Below, one piece after another: positions 44,995 through 54,043 of a stretch of DNA of 64,000 bases. The notes below the pieces were generated by a model. That model ran no database searches. It was not told the origin of the DNA and worked only from the letters and a program-made list of their open reading frames with translations. Every line of letters starts with the position of its first letter. Position 1 is the stretch's first letter. Origin of the DNA: SSF53 sp036170535 (lineage in GTDB: Bacteria > Spirochaetota > Leptospiria > Leptospirales > Leptonemataceae); assembly GCA_036170535.1 (NCBI GenBank), contig JAVHPJ010000239.1:14552-78551 (forward strand), in the 5' to 3' direction. A program made the translations under genes and the position numbers.

Positions 44995-45138
44995 AGGCCT
45001 GATTTTAGCAACGGCTCTCATCCAGGTCAAGCGTATGGGGTCGCCGCTGCGCCGATCGTGCCGCATTTTTTTCGCTTGCGCGACCGGGAGCGGCCCGCGC
45101 GCTTCTGGCGAAAGCCGCGTGTCCATGGACGGTCGTTT

Positions 45139-46284
45139 GTGTCGGAACTCATTCTGCAGGGCGTCAGTTTTGGGGGGATTTTTACGGCCCTGCTCGGGCT
45201 CAGTCATTTGATGCGCTGGCGGCGAGCGATGACGCATCGTTGTCTGGTGTTGTTGAGTCTGTCCGTGGCTGTGCTCTATCTTTACGTATATTTTATGCTG
45301 CGCACGATTTATTTTGCGCCCGGTTGGCTCAATCACGCGTATGTTCCCTTCATTTACTTTCTGGGTCCTGGACTCTACGTGTTCTATCGATCCATTATCG
45401 AGGAAGAATACGAGTTCCGACTGAATCGCTGCCTCTTTGTTCCTGGCCTCGCCTTGTTGATCGTCTTTCCTGTTGCGGATTGGATCTGGCCCGGCGCCTT
45501 CGCTTCCCGTCCGGTGGATTATTTTATGCATCGGCGCGCGGCGCCTCCTGATGTGTTGCTGCTGATCGGCTTTGTAATCAACGGCTGCTACTACGCGTTG
45601 ATTTTTGTGCAATCCTGGACCCTGTTTCGCCTGGAGAGCCTGCGTCGGGAATCGGCGGCGCGCACCCTGCTGGTCATCCTGGTCGGTACGGGATTGGTCA
45701 ATGGGATCTGCGTGAGCGCGTATTTGAGTTTCAGCCTGGATCGTTTGATCGAGTCGCTGTTTGGCGTGAGCGTGCTGGGCGGCGTGTGTTTTATTTTCGC
45801 CCAGGCCTCGCCGCACGTGTTTTCCGAATTCGCTCCCACGGCGCGCCAGGCGTATAAAAATTCGAGGCTGGCCGGGCTCAACCTGGACTCGATTCAAGCG
45901 CGCCTGGATCAGGCCATGAAAGTAGAGGAGGCCTTTCTGGACGAAGAACTCAATCTGGTCCGACTGGCCGAGCGTATTCAAATCAAGCCGTACCAGCTTT
46001 CGGAGTATTTAAACGCGCACTGCGGTCAGAATTTTTCGCGCTACGTCAACGGCTTTCGCGTGGCGCGCGCCGCGCAAATCCTCTCTACAGAAGACCGGGC
46101 GAGCATACTCTCCGTCGCCTTTCGCGTCGGCTTTAACTCCAAGACCAATTTTAACCTGGCATTCCGGACCATTCAGGGCCTTTCGCCCCGGGATTTCGTC
46201 CGCCAGGCTCGCATTGCGCGCGCCGCGCAGGCGGCGAAGACTGCGCCCCGTCAGCCCCGCGCAGTAAAACGTGCAAGATCCTGA
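45139..46284 (+). CDS. Membrane AraC-family transcriptional regulator
   Basis: 381 aa from GTG 45139; the reading frame continues upstream but over the antisense of the Uma2 gene, so I reject the longer start. The N-terminal 240 residues contain about six to seven hydrophobic helices (for example LILQGVSFGGIFTALLGL and FIYFLGPGLYVF). The C-terminal 100 residues are an AraC/XylS DNA-binding domain with LAERIQIKPYQLSEYLN and ILSVAFRVGFNSKTNFNLAFR. Membrane AraC proteins of this build occur repeatedly in Leptospira and likely sense a membrane or extracytoplasmic signal. It is followed by the CocE-like lipoprotein gene 125 bp downstream, a possible target. Confidence 0.82.
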   Translation: MSELILQGVSFGGIFTALLGLSHLMRWRRAMTHRCLVLLSLSVAVLYLYVYFMLRTIYFAPGWLNHAYVPFIYFLGPGLYVFYRSIIEEEYEFRLNRCLFVPGLALLIVFPVADWIWPGAFASRPVDYFMHRRAAPPDVLLLIGFVINGCYYALIFVQSWTLFRLESLRRESAARTLLVILVGTGLVNGICVSAYLSFSLDRLIESLFGVSVLGGVCFIFAQASPHVFSEFAPTARQAYKNSRLAGLNLDSIQARLDQAMKVEEAFLDEELNLVRLAERIQIKPYQLSEYLNAHCGQNFSRYVNGFRVARAAQILSTEDRASILSVAFRVGFNSKTNFNLAFRTIQGLSPRDFVRQARIARAAQAAKTAPRQPRAVKRARS

Positions 46285-46409
46285 TTTTGCCCCTCTTTTT
46301 TGAACCAGATTACGATCCCTGTCGATTCAACCAGGCCCTCTGGCGTAGAATCCTCCGTGTTCGCGTCGCAGCGCGAATCATCTCTAACACAACATACAGG
46401 GGGAATCCC

Positions 46410-48140
46410 ATGCGAAAAGGGTTCATACATGGCGCGCGCTTATGTGCGGCGCTGGCTATTTCACTGACGGCGGCCTGCTCCCAGGCGGCCGATTCGAATC
46501 CAAACGATGTCGCGCTGATCGCCGGGCTCACGAGCGTTCAGAACACGGCCGGCGCGGACTTTGCGCCTGGCCAGCAGGCGATTCGGCCGGAAGACATTCA
46601 AGCGGCGTTTGCAGAGTTAAACGACGGCAGCATCACCTTCGACGATTCCATTCGTTTCACCGGAACCGACGGAGTGATTCTTGCGGCGAATGTATTCAAG
46701 CCGGCCAATATTCCGAGCGGCGCAAAACTCCCGGCGATTATCTTTGTCAACAGCTGGGCGCTGAACGAATACGAGTATCTCGTGCCCGCGGCGCGCTTTG
46801 CAAAAGAAGGCTATATCGTGCTGAGCTACAGCACGCGCGGCTTTGGCGTTTCAGGCGGTCTGATTAACGTCGCCGGTCCGGCGGATATGTCGGATCTGGG
46901 ACGCGCGCTCGACTGGCTCGAAGCGAACACGCCGGTGGACTCCAATAAAATTGGCATCGCCGGCATTTCTTATGGCGCCGGCATTTCGCTGCTCGGGCTC
47001 AGCCAGCATCCGCGCATCAAAACGGCGGTCGCCATGAGCGGTTGGGCCGATCTGCCGCGCGCGTTATACGGCAACGAAACGCCGCGCCTGGTCTGGGGCC
47101 TGCTGTTGATCGCGTCTGGCTATTTCACCGGCCGCATGGATCCGATTATCGCAGAGAACTTCAATAAGCTGCTCGCCTACAATGACGTCGGGTCCGTCAT
47201 CGCGTGGGCGAATGTGCGTTCGCCGCGCACGTATCTCGCGCAGTTAAACGCGTCCGGCAAGCCGGTGTATATATCGAGCAATCTGGGCGACAATCTGTTT
47301 CAGCCCAATGGCATGCTGGATTATTATTCGCAGCTCACCGTGCCAAAAAAACTGGATCTGAATAACGGCATCCACGCCACGGCGGAAATTGGCGGCGTGC
47401 TTGGCGCGGACAATTACATCTGGAATAACACGCGCGATTGGTTCGCTTACTGGCTCAAGGGCGAAGCGAACGGCGTCATGAGCCGCCCGGCCGTGACGAT
47501 CCAGCGCAAGTTTTCGAGCGAACGCATTTCGTACGCCAGTTGGCCGCCGGCCAGCGCCAGTCAGCGTCAGTTTTATTTGAAACCGCGCGGGTTGTTCGGC
47601 GATGGCAAGCTCCAGACCGCGCCCAACACTACATCCGGCCAAACGCGGATCTTTTCCGGCGTCGATACGGTTGCCACCACCGGCATCCCGCTCCTGTCGG
47701 ATATTGTGGATGCGCATCTGGAAATTCCAGTCTACGCTTCCATGGATTGGGTCAGCCGGGTCAATGGCGTGGTCTACGAGTCGGATCGTTTGAATGCAAC
47801 GTTAAAGATCCGCGGCCGCACAACTTATCAGGCGCGCCTGCAAACCTCGCTTTCCACCGGCAGCACAGCCGTGTATCTCTACGATGTGGACGCCTGGGGT
47901 ACGGGCAAACTGCTCACGCACGGCATTGGAACGATTCGCGCCGCCACGCCGGGCGCCACGCGCACGCTGACGGTGGATCTGAACGCCATCGCCTACGATG
48001 TGCCGGCGGGCCATCGCATCGCCATCGCGCTGGATACCTTTGATCCGCAATACGCCGCGCCGACGCTCGCGCTGTATGCGCTGGATTTTGTGCATTCGTC
48101 CGGCGCGCAGTCGACGCTCACGATCGAAACGGCGAACTGA
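46410..48140 (+). CDS. CocE/NonD-type (S15) hydrolase, lipoprotein
   Basis: 576 aa. The lipobox is ISLTAAC, so the mature protein starts with lipid-modified Cys at about residue 23. The catalytic domain is an alpha/beta hydrolase with the nucleophile in GISYGAG, a likely acid in LGDNLFQPNG and the His in NGIHATAE. The C-terminal third is a beta-rich X-Pro dipeptidyl-peptidase C-terminal-like domain. Family members cleave esters, acylated compounds or dipeptides. AGGGGGAATCCC before the ATG is the ribosome site. A membrane AraC regulator gene lies just upstream. Two hairpins follow the stop. Confidence 0.87.
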   Translation: MRKGFIHGARLCAALAISLTAACSQAADSNPNDVALIAGLTSVQNTAGADFAPGQQAIRPEDIQAAFAELNDGSITFDDSIRFTGTDGVILAANVFKPANIPSGAKLPAIIFVNSWALNEYEYLVPAARFAKEGYIVLSYSTRGFGVSGGLINVAGPADMSDLGRALDWLEANTPVDSNKIGIAGISYGAGISLLGLSQHPRIKTAVAMSGWADLPRALYGNETPRLVWGLLLIASGYFTGRMDPIIAENFNKLLAYNDVGSVIAWANVRSPRTYLAQLNASGKPVYISSNLGDNLFQPNGMLDYYSQLTVPKKLDLNNGIHATAEIGGVLGADNYIWNNTRDWFAYWLKGEANGVMSRPAVTIQRKFSSERISYASWPPASASQRQFYLKPRGLFGDGKLQTAPNTTSGQTRIFSGVDTVATTGIPLLSDIVDAHLEIPVYASMDWVSRVNGVVYESDRLNATLKIRGRTTYQARLQTSLSTGSTAVYLYDVDAWGTGKLLTHGIGTIRAATPGATRTLTVDLNAIAYDVPAGHRIAIALDTFDPQYAAPTLALYALDFVHSSGAQSTLTIETAN

Positions 48141-48164
48141 CGCGGCAGCGCACAACGCCGACCC

Positions 48165-48211
48165 AACTCGCGAAGCGAGTTTTCCCCGCGCTCGCCCCAT
48201 CGGGGGCGAGC
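48165..48211. terminator. Two stem-loops after the CocE-like gene
   Basis: AACTCGC (48165-48171) pairs with GCGAGTT (48175-48181) across a 3-base loop and is followed by TTT, so it may be a terminator. A second, 9-bp stem pairs 48190-48198 with 48203-48211 around a tetraloop. Their closeness may be a dispersed repeat. Confidence 0.55.
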
Positions 48212-48390
48212 ATAGATTCCGCACGAACCTCCCTGTCCAAGCGAAGGGGCGCTGCGGGATCGGGTGACAACGCTTGTCGGTTTTGCTGTGCGTGAATTTT
48301 GCGAGCAATCGGTCGGCGCTTAACAGCCGAATTTTGCGCGCGCTTGCAGAAACGGGCTGACGGTGCTGCAATTGTCCGCAGAAATCGGGC
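48212..48390. other. Intergenic region before the E3-like toxin gene
   Basis: No gene is seen. It should contain the promoter of the toxin module, but I cannot place a convincing -10/-35 pair. Confidence 0.4.
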
Positions 48391-49395
48391 ATGGGCTTTG
48401 CATTTGAATCCCGCGGCGGCGAATTTGACCGGTCCTTTCGTAACGACCGCTATAGCGACCGATCGCGAGAACACTCGTTTCAAGGCGGCCGCCTCGATTC
48501 CGAAGAAGCGAGTCGCTCGGCCGCCCGAGATACTGACGCCATGCAGCGCGCGTTTCAGGCGCTGCGCACCGCCGACCCGCTGAACGAAGAGCGTCCGCCG
48601 CTCGCCGCAAAACTGGGCGGGCCGGTTCCGCGTGCGTTACGCTGGCGCAACACTCCGGCCGCAATCCAGCGGCAAGCGTCGCCGGATTCCGTACCTGATC
48701 TGCCCGCCTTCCGTTTTCCGCCGCCTGAGATTCTGACCGCGATCGCATTCATTCAGAAAGGCGAGGCCGGCCCGGAGGATCTCATGGTTTTACAAGACTG
48801 GGACTTGCGCCTGCGAACGGCCGTCGCGGAACGCAATCGTGTTTCGCTGCGCGATGCGCACACCAGCCGGGCCGATATTCGCGACTATACGGCGATTCTC
48901 GGCCGCCTGTTTGGAACGAATGAGTTCGAAGCGCGCGCAGAACTTATACGCGGCGGTTCATGGATTGCCTACCGCAGATTTTTCGAAACCCTGATTGGCG
49001 CGGACGACGAAAACCGTTTTGACCGTGCAAGCAAGGCCCTGACCGCCCGCTCGCCTATCTACATGCTGGGCTACCTGAAAGTGGAAAGCAACCCCGAGCT
49101 GCGGGGCGCTTTATCCTCCCTCTGGGCGCGCGGCCTTGTGCGAAGCGTCTTGACGATGCGCGGTCGGGTTGTCAGAATTGCACCGTCGCAGAGTCCGGTT
49201 TGGCGGGAACTCAAGCGGTATCGCGGCAAAATACGTTACAGTGGCGAGGGCCGGGACCGCCTGTACTACGAATGGGATAAAAGACACGGTGAAATCGAAG
49301 TCTACAATTCCCGGGGCGAACACATCTACGTAATTGAGCCAATGCGCGGTCGGCAAATCAAAGACTATGTGCCGGGGCGCAAGATTGACTTGTAA
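48391..49395 (+). CDS. Polymorphic toxin with C-terminal colicin E3-like RNase domain
   Basis: 334 aa. The last 58 residues (about 277-334) align with the cytotoxic domain of colicin E3, which cleaves 16S rRNA between A1493 and G1494 in the decoding site. The E3 catalytic residues D510, H513, E517 and R545 correspond to D296, H299, E303 and R330: YEWDKRHGEIEVY against YEWDSQHGELEGY, and a closing PGRKI against PKRNI. A nearby E301 matches E515. The N-terminal part is unrelated to colicin receptor or translocation domains: a charged head, a Pro-rich linker (about 60-110) with an IQRQ sequence, and a helical middle (about 110-275). No signal peptide. An internal ATG at 48541 is a possible alternative start. 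Two small genes follow in the same operon and are immunity candidates. Confidence 0.85.
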   Translation: MGFAFESRGGEFDRSFRNDRYSDRSREHSFQGGRLDSEEASRSAARDTDAMQRAFQALRTADPLNEERPPLAAKLGGPVPRALRWRNTPAAIQRQASPDSVPDLPAFRFPPPEILTAIAFIQKGEAGPEDLMVLQDWDLRLRTAVAERNRVSLRDAHTSRADIRDYTAILGRLFGTNEFEARAELIRGGSWIAYRRFFETLIGADDENRFDRASKALTARSPIYMLGYLKVESNPELRGALSSLWARGLVRSVLTMRGRVVRIAPSQSPVWRELKRYRGKIRYSGEGRDRLYYEWDKRHGEIEVYNSRGEHIYVIEPMRGRQIKDYVPGRKIDL

Positions 49396-49411
49396 AAGCG
49401 AGGGGCGACGC

Positions 49412-50107
49412 GTGCGCGACATACTGAAAGAATTGCACGAGGGCACTCTTAGCGAAGAAACAGCCTATGACCTGCGCGACCACCTCTGGCACCGCGCTCA
49501 TCTCGGTGAACTCCCTCAGCCACCTACGCTGGAACAGCCCATCGAATTCGAATTAGGCATGGATGCAAAAGAGGCCGAAGGTACTCGTCGCGGCGTACCT
49601 CTGGCGGTCCTTGCCCGCTGGCGTTACGAAGGTTGGCCTAATACATGCCCTATTTGCGGTAAATCGATCGATGTCGAAACAGGGCTGGCCGATGACCACT
49701 GGCGATGCGTCAACTTCGGCCATGAATGGCGATTGGTGCACACGTCGAATTGCTATCACAAATACCTCGAGTCACGTCCCGAACCGGAACCGCTTCCGCC
49801 CTTTGATCCGACGCAGGATGGCAAGCCGGGGATTTTGCGATTGTCAGGTGAAAAGCTGTTAGAGTTTGTCTACGAGTCGGGAGCCGTCCAGGATATCTCG
49901 CACAGTGCGTTTTTGTATCTCTGCGATGCGGCCGGCAAGTGGCACGAAGTCGACATCCAGCCCGACGATGACGGAAATTTTCGCTGCTATCCCGATGAAG
50001 AGGGCACATGGCATCCGATCGAGTGGGCGCTGAACATGAAATCGGCTCGTCTGGGACACTTCGTAATCCAGAAACCACTGCAACCAGGCCCGCCGGAGCG
50101 ACTGTGA
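49412..50107 (+). CDS. Unknown protein with Cys pair, candidate immunity protein
   Basis: 231 aa from GTG 49412, with GCGAGGGGCG just upstream; a longer frame to 49334 lies inside the toxin gene. Features: a helical opening (RDILKELHEGTLSEETAYDL), a zinc-ribbon-like CPICGK with a later RCVNFGHEW that could provide more ligands, and an acidic C-terminal half (DIQPDDDGNFRCYPDEEGTW). The acidic tail is suited to binding a basic RNase domain, as in known nuclease-immunity pairs. It has no similarity that I can see to the colicin E3 immunity protein. It is 16 bp after the toxin stop and overlaps the next gene by one base (TGATG). Base composition here appears lower in G+C than neighbours. Confidence 0.65.
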   Translation: MRDILKELHEGTLSEETAYDLRDHLWHRAHLGELPQPPTLEQPIEFELGMDAKEAEGTRRGVPLAVLARWRYEGWPNTCPICGKSIDVETGLADDHWRCVNFGHEWRLVHTSNCYHKYLESRPEPEPLPPFDPTQDGKPGILRLSGEKLLEFVYESGAVQDISHSAFLYLCDAAGKWHEVDIQPDDDGNFRCYPDEEGTWHPIEWALNMKSARLGHFVIQKPLQPGPPERL

Positions 50108-50523
50108 TGGCCTTACGTCTCTGGGCGGAGGCCGCCGACACGACTGACGACCGCATCGAAGTTGAAGTCTACGTTCGCAATTTCAGTGATCGCAGCCAGG
50201 TCTTTGACGCCCGACTCGCCGGCCTGACATTTCGCGGGGCCAGCGGCATTCCGTATTTTCAAATTGTGAACAACCCGCCCGAATCCGTCGGGCGCTTCGA
50301 ACTGGCGCCCCGTCAGGAGCGCTGCTTTCGGCAAGACGTGAGTCGGTTCTTTGCAAACGCCAACCCGCTGGAAGACGCCGTTTCGTGCGAGCTCGCCTAC
50401 TGGAACGACGGGAGCATGATCCGAACCAACCCGCTGGCGATCGAGGTTCAGGCGCTGCGCGACGCCAATACGCGATCAAACTCCGTGAGAAACTCTTCCG
50501 GCGATTCGAGCTGCATGGCGTGA
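50107..50523 (+). CDS. Unknown beta-rich protein in the toxin operon
   Basis: 138 aa, start overlaps the upstream stop (TGATG), so it is co-translated. Residues 1-117 look like a beta-sandwich: IEVEVYVRNFSD, FELAPRQERCF and a terminal strand MIRTNPLAIEVQ. The last 20 residues run into the antisense of the hydrolase gene and look unrelated, as if an original stop was lost near 50455. The overlap with the convergent hydrolase is 76 bp. It could be a second immunity protein or a binding partner of the toxin. Nothing similar comes to mind. Confidence 0.6.
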   Translation: MALRLWAEAADTTDDRIEVEVYVRNFSDRSQVFDARLAGLTFRGASGIPYFQIVNNPPESVGRFELAPRQERCFRQDVSRFFANANPLEDAVSCELAYWNDGSMIRTNPLAIEVQALRDANTRSNSVRNSSGDSSCMA

Positions 50524-51371
50524 CCGGCGCCGGGCAGTTCCACAATGCGAAAGCGGCGGCTCTTTTTGATCTCGCCCAATTGCCAGCGCGGCAAGACGCG
50601 TTCCAGTTCGCCCCAATAAAGAACGGCTGGCGTTTTCAAAAAACGCAGAGACTGCGCGGTGAAAAATACATGTTCTTCGTCTTCAATTGTATTCTCCGCC
50701 AGATAGCGATAGCCGATCTTCGTCCAGTCGGCGAGGAGACCGCGCACGACAAAGCGCGGCAATTCGGGCGGTCGCAGCGCATAAAAGCGCGCCACCAGGT
50801 CGCGCACTTCGTTTTCCGTTTCGGGGAAAATCATGCGGCGCAGGGAATCGCGTTCAGCCGGCGGCATGCGGATGAGGCCGGGATTGATCGCGTGCAGCTC
50901 GCGCACGTTTTCGCTTTTGCCGCTGCGCTCCAGATACCGCAGCATATGCAGAGCCACCAGTCCGCCCATACTGTGGGTGAGCAAGGTGACATTTTCCAGG
51001 CGCAAGTGCACAAAGAGCAAACGCGCGAGGGCTGCGGCAAGCAGCGGCAGCCGCCAGATATCGCGCGCCGGCGGCAGGGCGCTACGGCCAAAACCGGGCA
51101 GGTCCGGCGCATAAATCGTGTAGCGGTCCATCAACCGCGGCGCAAGTCGGCGAAAGGTGATATTTGCATCCAGAAAACCGTGTAACAAAATCAGCGGCGG
51201 CTTTTCGCCCGGCAGATGCGGCTCGGCGTCCGCGCTGCGATACAGAAAGAATCGCAGGCCTTCGTATTCGATGTATTCCGGATGCAGTCCAGCCCTTCGT
51301 AAACTTGCGTGATGTTTGCGACGCCGCCAGGCCAGGGCAAGGCGTCCGGGCGTTGAGCTGAGAAAAGTCAT
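50448..51371 (-). CDS. Alpha/beta-fold hydrolase
   Basis: 307 aa from ATG 51371. The fold is clear: oxyanion loop LILLHGFLDA, PDLPGFGRS, nucleophile elbow LLTHSMGGL, an acidic candidate in VLYWGELERVLP and the catalytic His in LPGAGHAMQLE. The usual Asp of the acid loop is Glu or is displaced, which is uncommon but tolerated. Substrate unknown. No clear Shine-Dalgarno; upstream ATGs at 51392 and 51464 are alternatives. It overlaps the last gene of the toxin operon by 76 bp on the opposite strand. Confidence 0.82.
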   Translation of the reverse strand: MTFLSSTPGRLALAWRRRKHHASLRRAGLHPEYIEYEGLRFFLYRSADAEPHLPGEKPPLILLHGFLDANITFRRLAPRLMDRYTIYAPDLPGFGRSALPPARDIWRLPLLAAALARLLFVHLRLENVTLLTHSMGGLVALHMLRYLERSGKSENVRELHAINPGLIRMPPAERDSLRRMIFPETENEVRDLVARFYALRPPELPRFVVRGLLADWTKIGYRYLAENTIEDEEHVFFTAQSLRFLKTPAVLYWGELERVLPRWQLGEIKKSRRFRIVELPGAGHAMQLESPEEFLTEFDRVLASRSA

Positions 51372-51581
51372 AGGGTCGATAGAGCCGCGCATTTTTGAAA
51401 TCCGCCCGGCGGCCATGCTCCAGGCTCGCCAGCCTGGCGGACAATTTCGACCCCTTTTTGGCATATTCTCGCGCCAGGCCGCGCGTCCCGCGATAGCCCG
51501 AACGGTCGCGGCGGCTTCGGTTGACTCCGCCCGCCGTTTCGGCTGAGATGCCGCGCCGGACGCGCCGTCCTGCCGAACCCC

Positions 51582-53075
51582 ATGCGAAAGCGCTACCTCC
51601 TCACTATGCTCAGCACCTTTCCGATGTTGCTGGTCTTTAACTTTGTGTACTTCAGCTCGTACCGTTCGTGGGAAATTCTGGCGTTTCTGGCGGGACTGCA
51701 GCTCGTGCTGTTCGGGCTGGTGAACGCTCTCGGCGCTTACGCACTATATCGCCCTGTTCACGCCGCACTGAGCGCGACGGGCGATCCCCAGCGGGGTCGG
51801 ACGCGCATCCTGCGTTTGACCCTGTATTCGACCGTCTGGGTCTTGTGCATCGGAGTGGCGTATGTAGCGATCACGATGCTGCCGTTGTATCTGGACCCGG
51901 CCCTGTTCGGACAATCGCCGGTCTTTGCTGTGGAGCGAATCCCTCAGTGGTATATTCTGGCCGCCGTGCCGCCGGCCGCCTTTGTGTTTGCGATAATCCC
52001 CGCCTTTATCACGTATTTTTTGATTACAGATTTCAGTCTCGACCTGAAGGCCGCCACCTTTCAGAGTTTTGCTCAGCCGTACCCCGCGGGGCGTCGGCGC
52101 ATCGGGATCGTGCTGCTGGCAGTATTCTTCGTGCTCGGATTTTTGCCGGTTGCACTGGTCATCCTGGAACTGATCATCGCCCAGGACACGGATTATGCAA
52201 AGTTTACTGACATGGACCCGCTGCAGACCGTGCTGATCGATCGGATCGTCATCCTCATTGGCACCCTGTACGCGATCGTATTAATTACGCGTTCGTTTAC
52301 CAAACCGATTGGCTCGCTGCTGTCCGAAATGAACCGGGTGCGCGCCGGGGATTATACCGCCCGGGCCGCGCTCATACCCGAGGACGAAATCGGCGCGCTG
52401 GCCCGCCAGTTTAACGAAATGGTAAAGGGATTAAACGAACGCGAGTTTATGCGCGCCACCTTTGGTCGCTACCTGACAAAAGACGTAGCCGCACGTATTC
52501 TGGAGGGCGGCATTGATCTCGAAGGCGAGATCCGCACCTGCACCATTCTCGTGACCGACATCGCCGACTATGCCAGCATCTCTGAAACGCTTGCGCCCGC
52601 CGAGATCGTCGCCCTGTTAAATGAGTATTTTTCCGCCGTAGTCGGCGCCATTCACGAACACGGCGGACTGGTGAACAAGTTTATCGGCGATTCAGTGTTT
52701 GCGATCTTTAACGTTCCCGTAGACGATCCGGCCCACGCCGAACGAGCCGTACAGGCGGCCCTCGCCATTCAGACCATCACGCGGGAACGGCCTTTCGGGC
52801 AGGGGCGTGTGTTGCACACGCGCGTTGGCGTTAATACCGGCGTGGTGGTGGCCGGCAACATCGGATCGGCGGATCGCATGGAATACACGGTCATTGGCGA
52901 TGACGTTAACGTGGCCGCGCGCCTGGAACAACTGAACAAAGAATACGGCACGTCGATCCTTGTGGGTGAAAACACCTATGACCGGACGCACACACAGTTC
53001 GCCTACCGCCAACTTGGCGAAGCGCAACTGAAGGGCAAAGAGAAGGCGCTGCGGATTTACACAGTCGCTACCTGA
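51582..53075 (+). CDS. Class III adenylate cyclase with membrane and HAMP domains
   Basis: 497 aa. Six hydrophobic helices occupy about 1-245, a HAMP domain follows (about 245-297, TRSFTKPIGSLLSEMNRVRAGDY), then a class III cyclase (about 310-497). Metal-binding Asp lies in VTDIADY and in the FIGDSVFAIF segment; the adenine-selecting Lys of VNKFIGD and Asp of VIGDDVNVAARLE favour ATP over GTP. It should make cAMP in the cytoplasm in response to a periplasmic or membrane signal. Leptospires encode many such cyclases. It has no partner gene; the next gene is convergent 9 bp away. Confidence 0.93.
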   Translation: MRKRYLLTMLSTFPMLLVFNFVYFSSYRSWEILAFLAGLQLVLFGLVNALGAYALYRPVHAALSATGDPQRGRTRILRLTLYSTVWVLCIGVAYVAITMLPLYLDPALFGQSPVFAVERIPQWYILAAVPPAAFVFAIIPAFITYFLITDFSLDLKAATFQSFAQPYPAGRRRIGIVLLAVFFVLGFLPVALVILELIIAQDTDYAKFTDMDPLQTVLIDRIVILIGTLYAIVLITRSFTKPIGSLLSEMNRVRAGDYTARAALIPEDEIGALARQFNEMVKGLNEREFMRATFGRYLTKDVAARILEGGIDLEGEIRTCTILVTDIADYASISETLAPAEIVALLNEYFSAVVGAIHEHGGLVNKFIGDSVFAIFNVPVDDPAHAERAVQAALAIQTITRERPFGQGRVLHTRVGVNTGVVVAGNIGSADRMEYTVIGDDVNVAARLEQLNKEYGTSILVGENTYDRTHTQFAYRQLGEAQLKGKEKALRIYTVAT

Positions 53076-53084
53076 ATCTGTGCA

Positions 53085-54020
53085 TCAAAGCAGCGCCGCG
53101 GCGTGAGCTTCCACGGATTCCGCCAGCGCATCCAGATCGTAGCCGCCCTCCAGAAAACTGATCACGCGGCCCTTTGAGTGCGCGCCGGCGATATCCAGCA
53201 GCTCGCGCGTCATCCATTCGTAGGAACTGGTTTCGAGCGCCAGTCCCGCCAGGGGATCGCGTTTGTGCGCATCAAAGCCGGCGGAAATCAGGATGAACTC
53301 CGGACGGAATGTTTCGAGTGCGGGACGCACCGTATTGGCGAAGGCCGCGCGATAGTCGGCGTCGTCGGAGCCGCGCGGCATCGGAACATTCAGGGTGAAG
53401 CCGTCGCCCGGGCCTACGCCGCGATCGGCGGCCGCGCCGGTGCCCGGATAAAACGGGTATTGGTGTAAACTTATAAAAAACACCGCGGGATCATCGTAAA
53501 AAGTCGCTTCCGTGCCGTTCCCATGATGTACGTCCCAATCCAGAATGGCGACGCGCTCGACGCCCTGCGAACGCAGGTAGCGCGCGGTAACGGCGATGTT
53601 GTTAAACAAACAAAAACCCATGGCCCGACCGGGCAGGCTGTGATGGCCGGGCGGGCGCAAAAGCAGAAGCGCCCGATCGATTTCGCCTGTGAGAATGCGG
53701 TCTGCAGCTTCCAGCCCCGCGCCGGCGGCAAGGGCGGCGGCCTGATAGGATTGGGCGCTCACCACCGTGTCGGCGTCGAGCTGCCGGCCGTTGCGGCGAC
53801 AGAAGGCGTCCACGGCGCGCACGTATTCGCGCTCATGCACGAGTCCGATTTCATCCACGCTGGCCGTGCGCGCTCCAAGCGCGGCAAACTGGCCAAAAAA
53901 TGCGGTCTTCTCCAGGCGATTGCGAATGGCGGCGAGCCGCGCGGCGCATTCGGGATGGCCGGCGCCCGTGTCGTGCTGTAGAAATAGATCATCGGTGAAA
54001 AAACCGGTTTTACGCGCCAC
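53085..54020 (-). CDS. Histone deacetylase/acetoin utilisation family deacetylase
   Basis: 311 aa from GTG 54020, supported by CAGGAG 7 bases upstream. Class II HDAC landmarks: LRPPGHHSLPG, the zinc-binding DWDVHHGNGTE, ISLHQYPFYPGTG and SAGFDAHKRDPLAGL. Zn ligands (Asp, His, Asp) and the catalytic His pair are intact. Bacterial members deacetylate small molecules, polyamines or proteins such as acetyl-CoA synthetase. The start is only 23 bp from the divergent bioF start, so the two probably share a control region. Confidence 0.92.
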   Translation of the reverse strand: MARKTGFFTDDLFLQHDTGAGHPECAARLAAIRNRLEKTAFFGQFAALGARTASVDEIGLVHEREYVRAVDAFCRRNGRQLDADTVVSAQSYQAAALAAGAGLEAADRILTGEIDRALLLLRPPGHHSLPGRAMGFCLFNNIAVTARYLRSQGVERVAILDWDVHHGNGTEATFYDDPAVFFISLHQYPFYPGTGAAADRGVGPGDGFTLNVPMPRGSDDADYRAAFANTVRPALETFRPEFILISAGFDAHKRDPLAGLALETSSYEWMTRELLDIAGAHSKGRVISFLEGGYDLDALAESVEAHAAALL

Positions 54021-54043
54021 ACGCCGCTCCTGAAACAGGAATC

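Noticed and set aside
44995..45981. N-terminal extension of the Uma2 gene over the AraC regulator
   Set aside because: The extension is antisense to the AraC gene and Uma2 proteins start near MGMPGLASERPLY.
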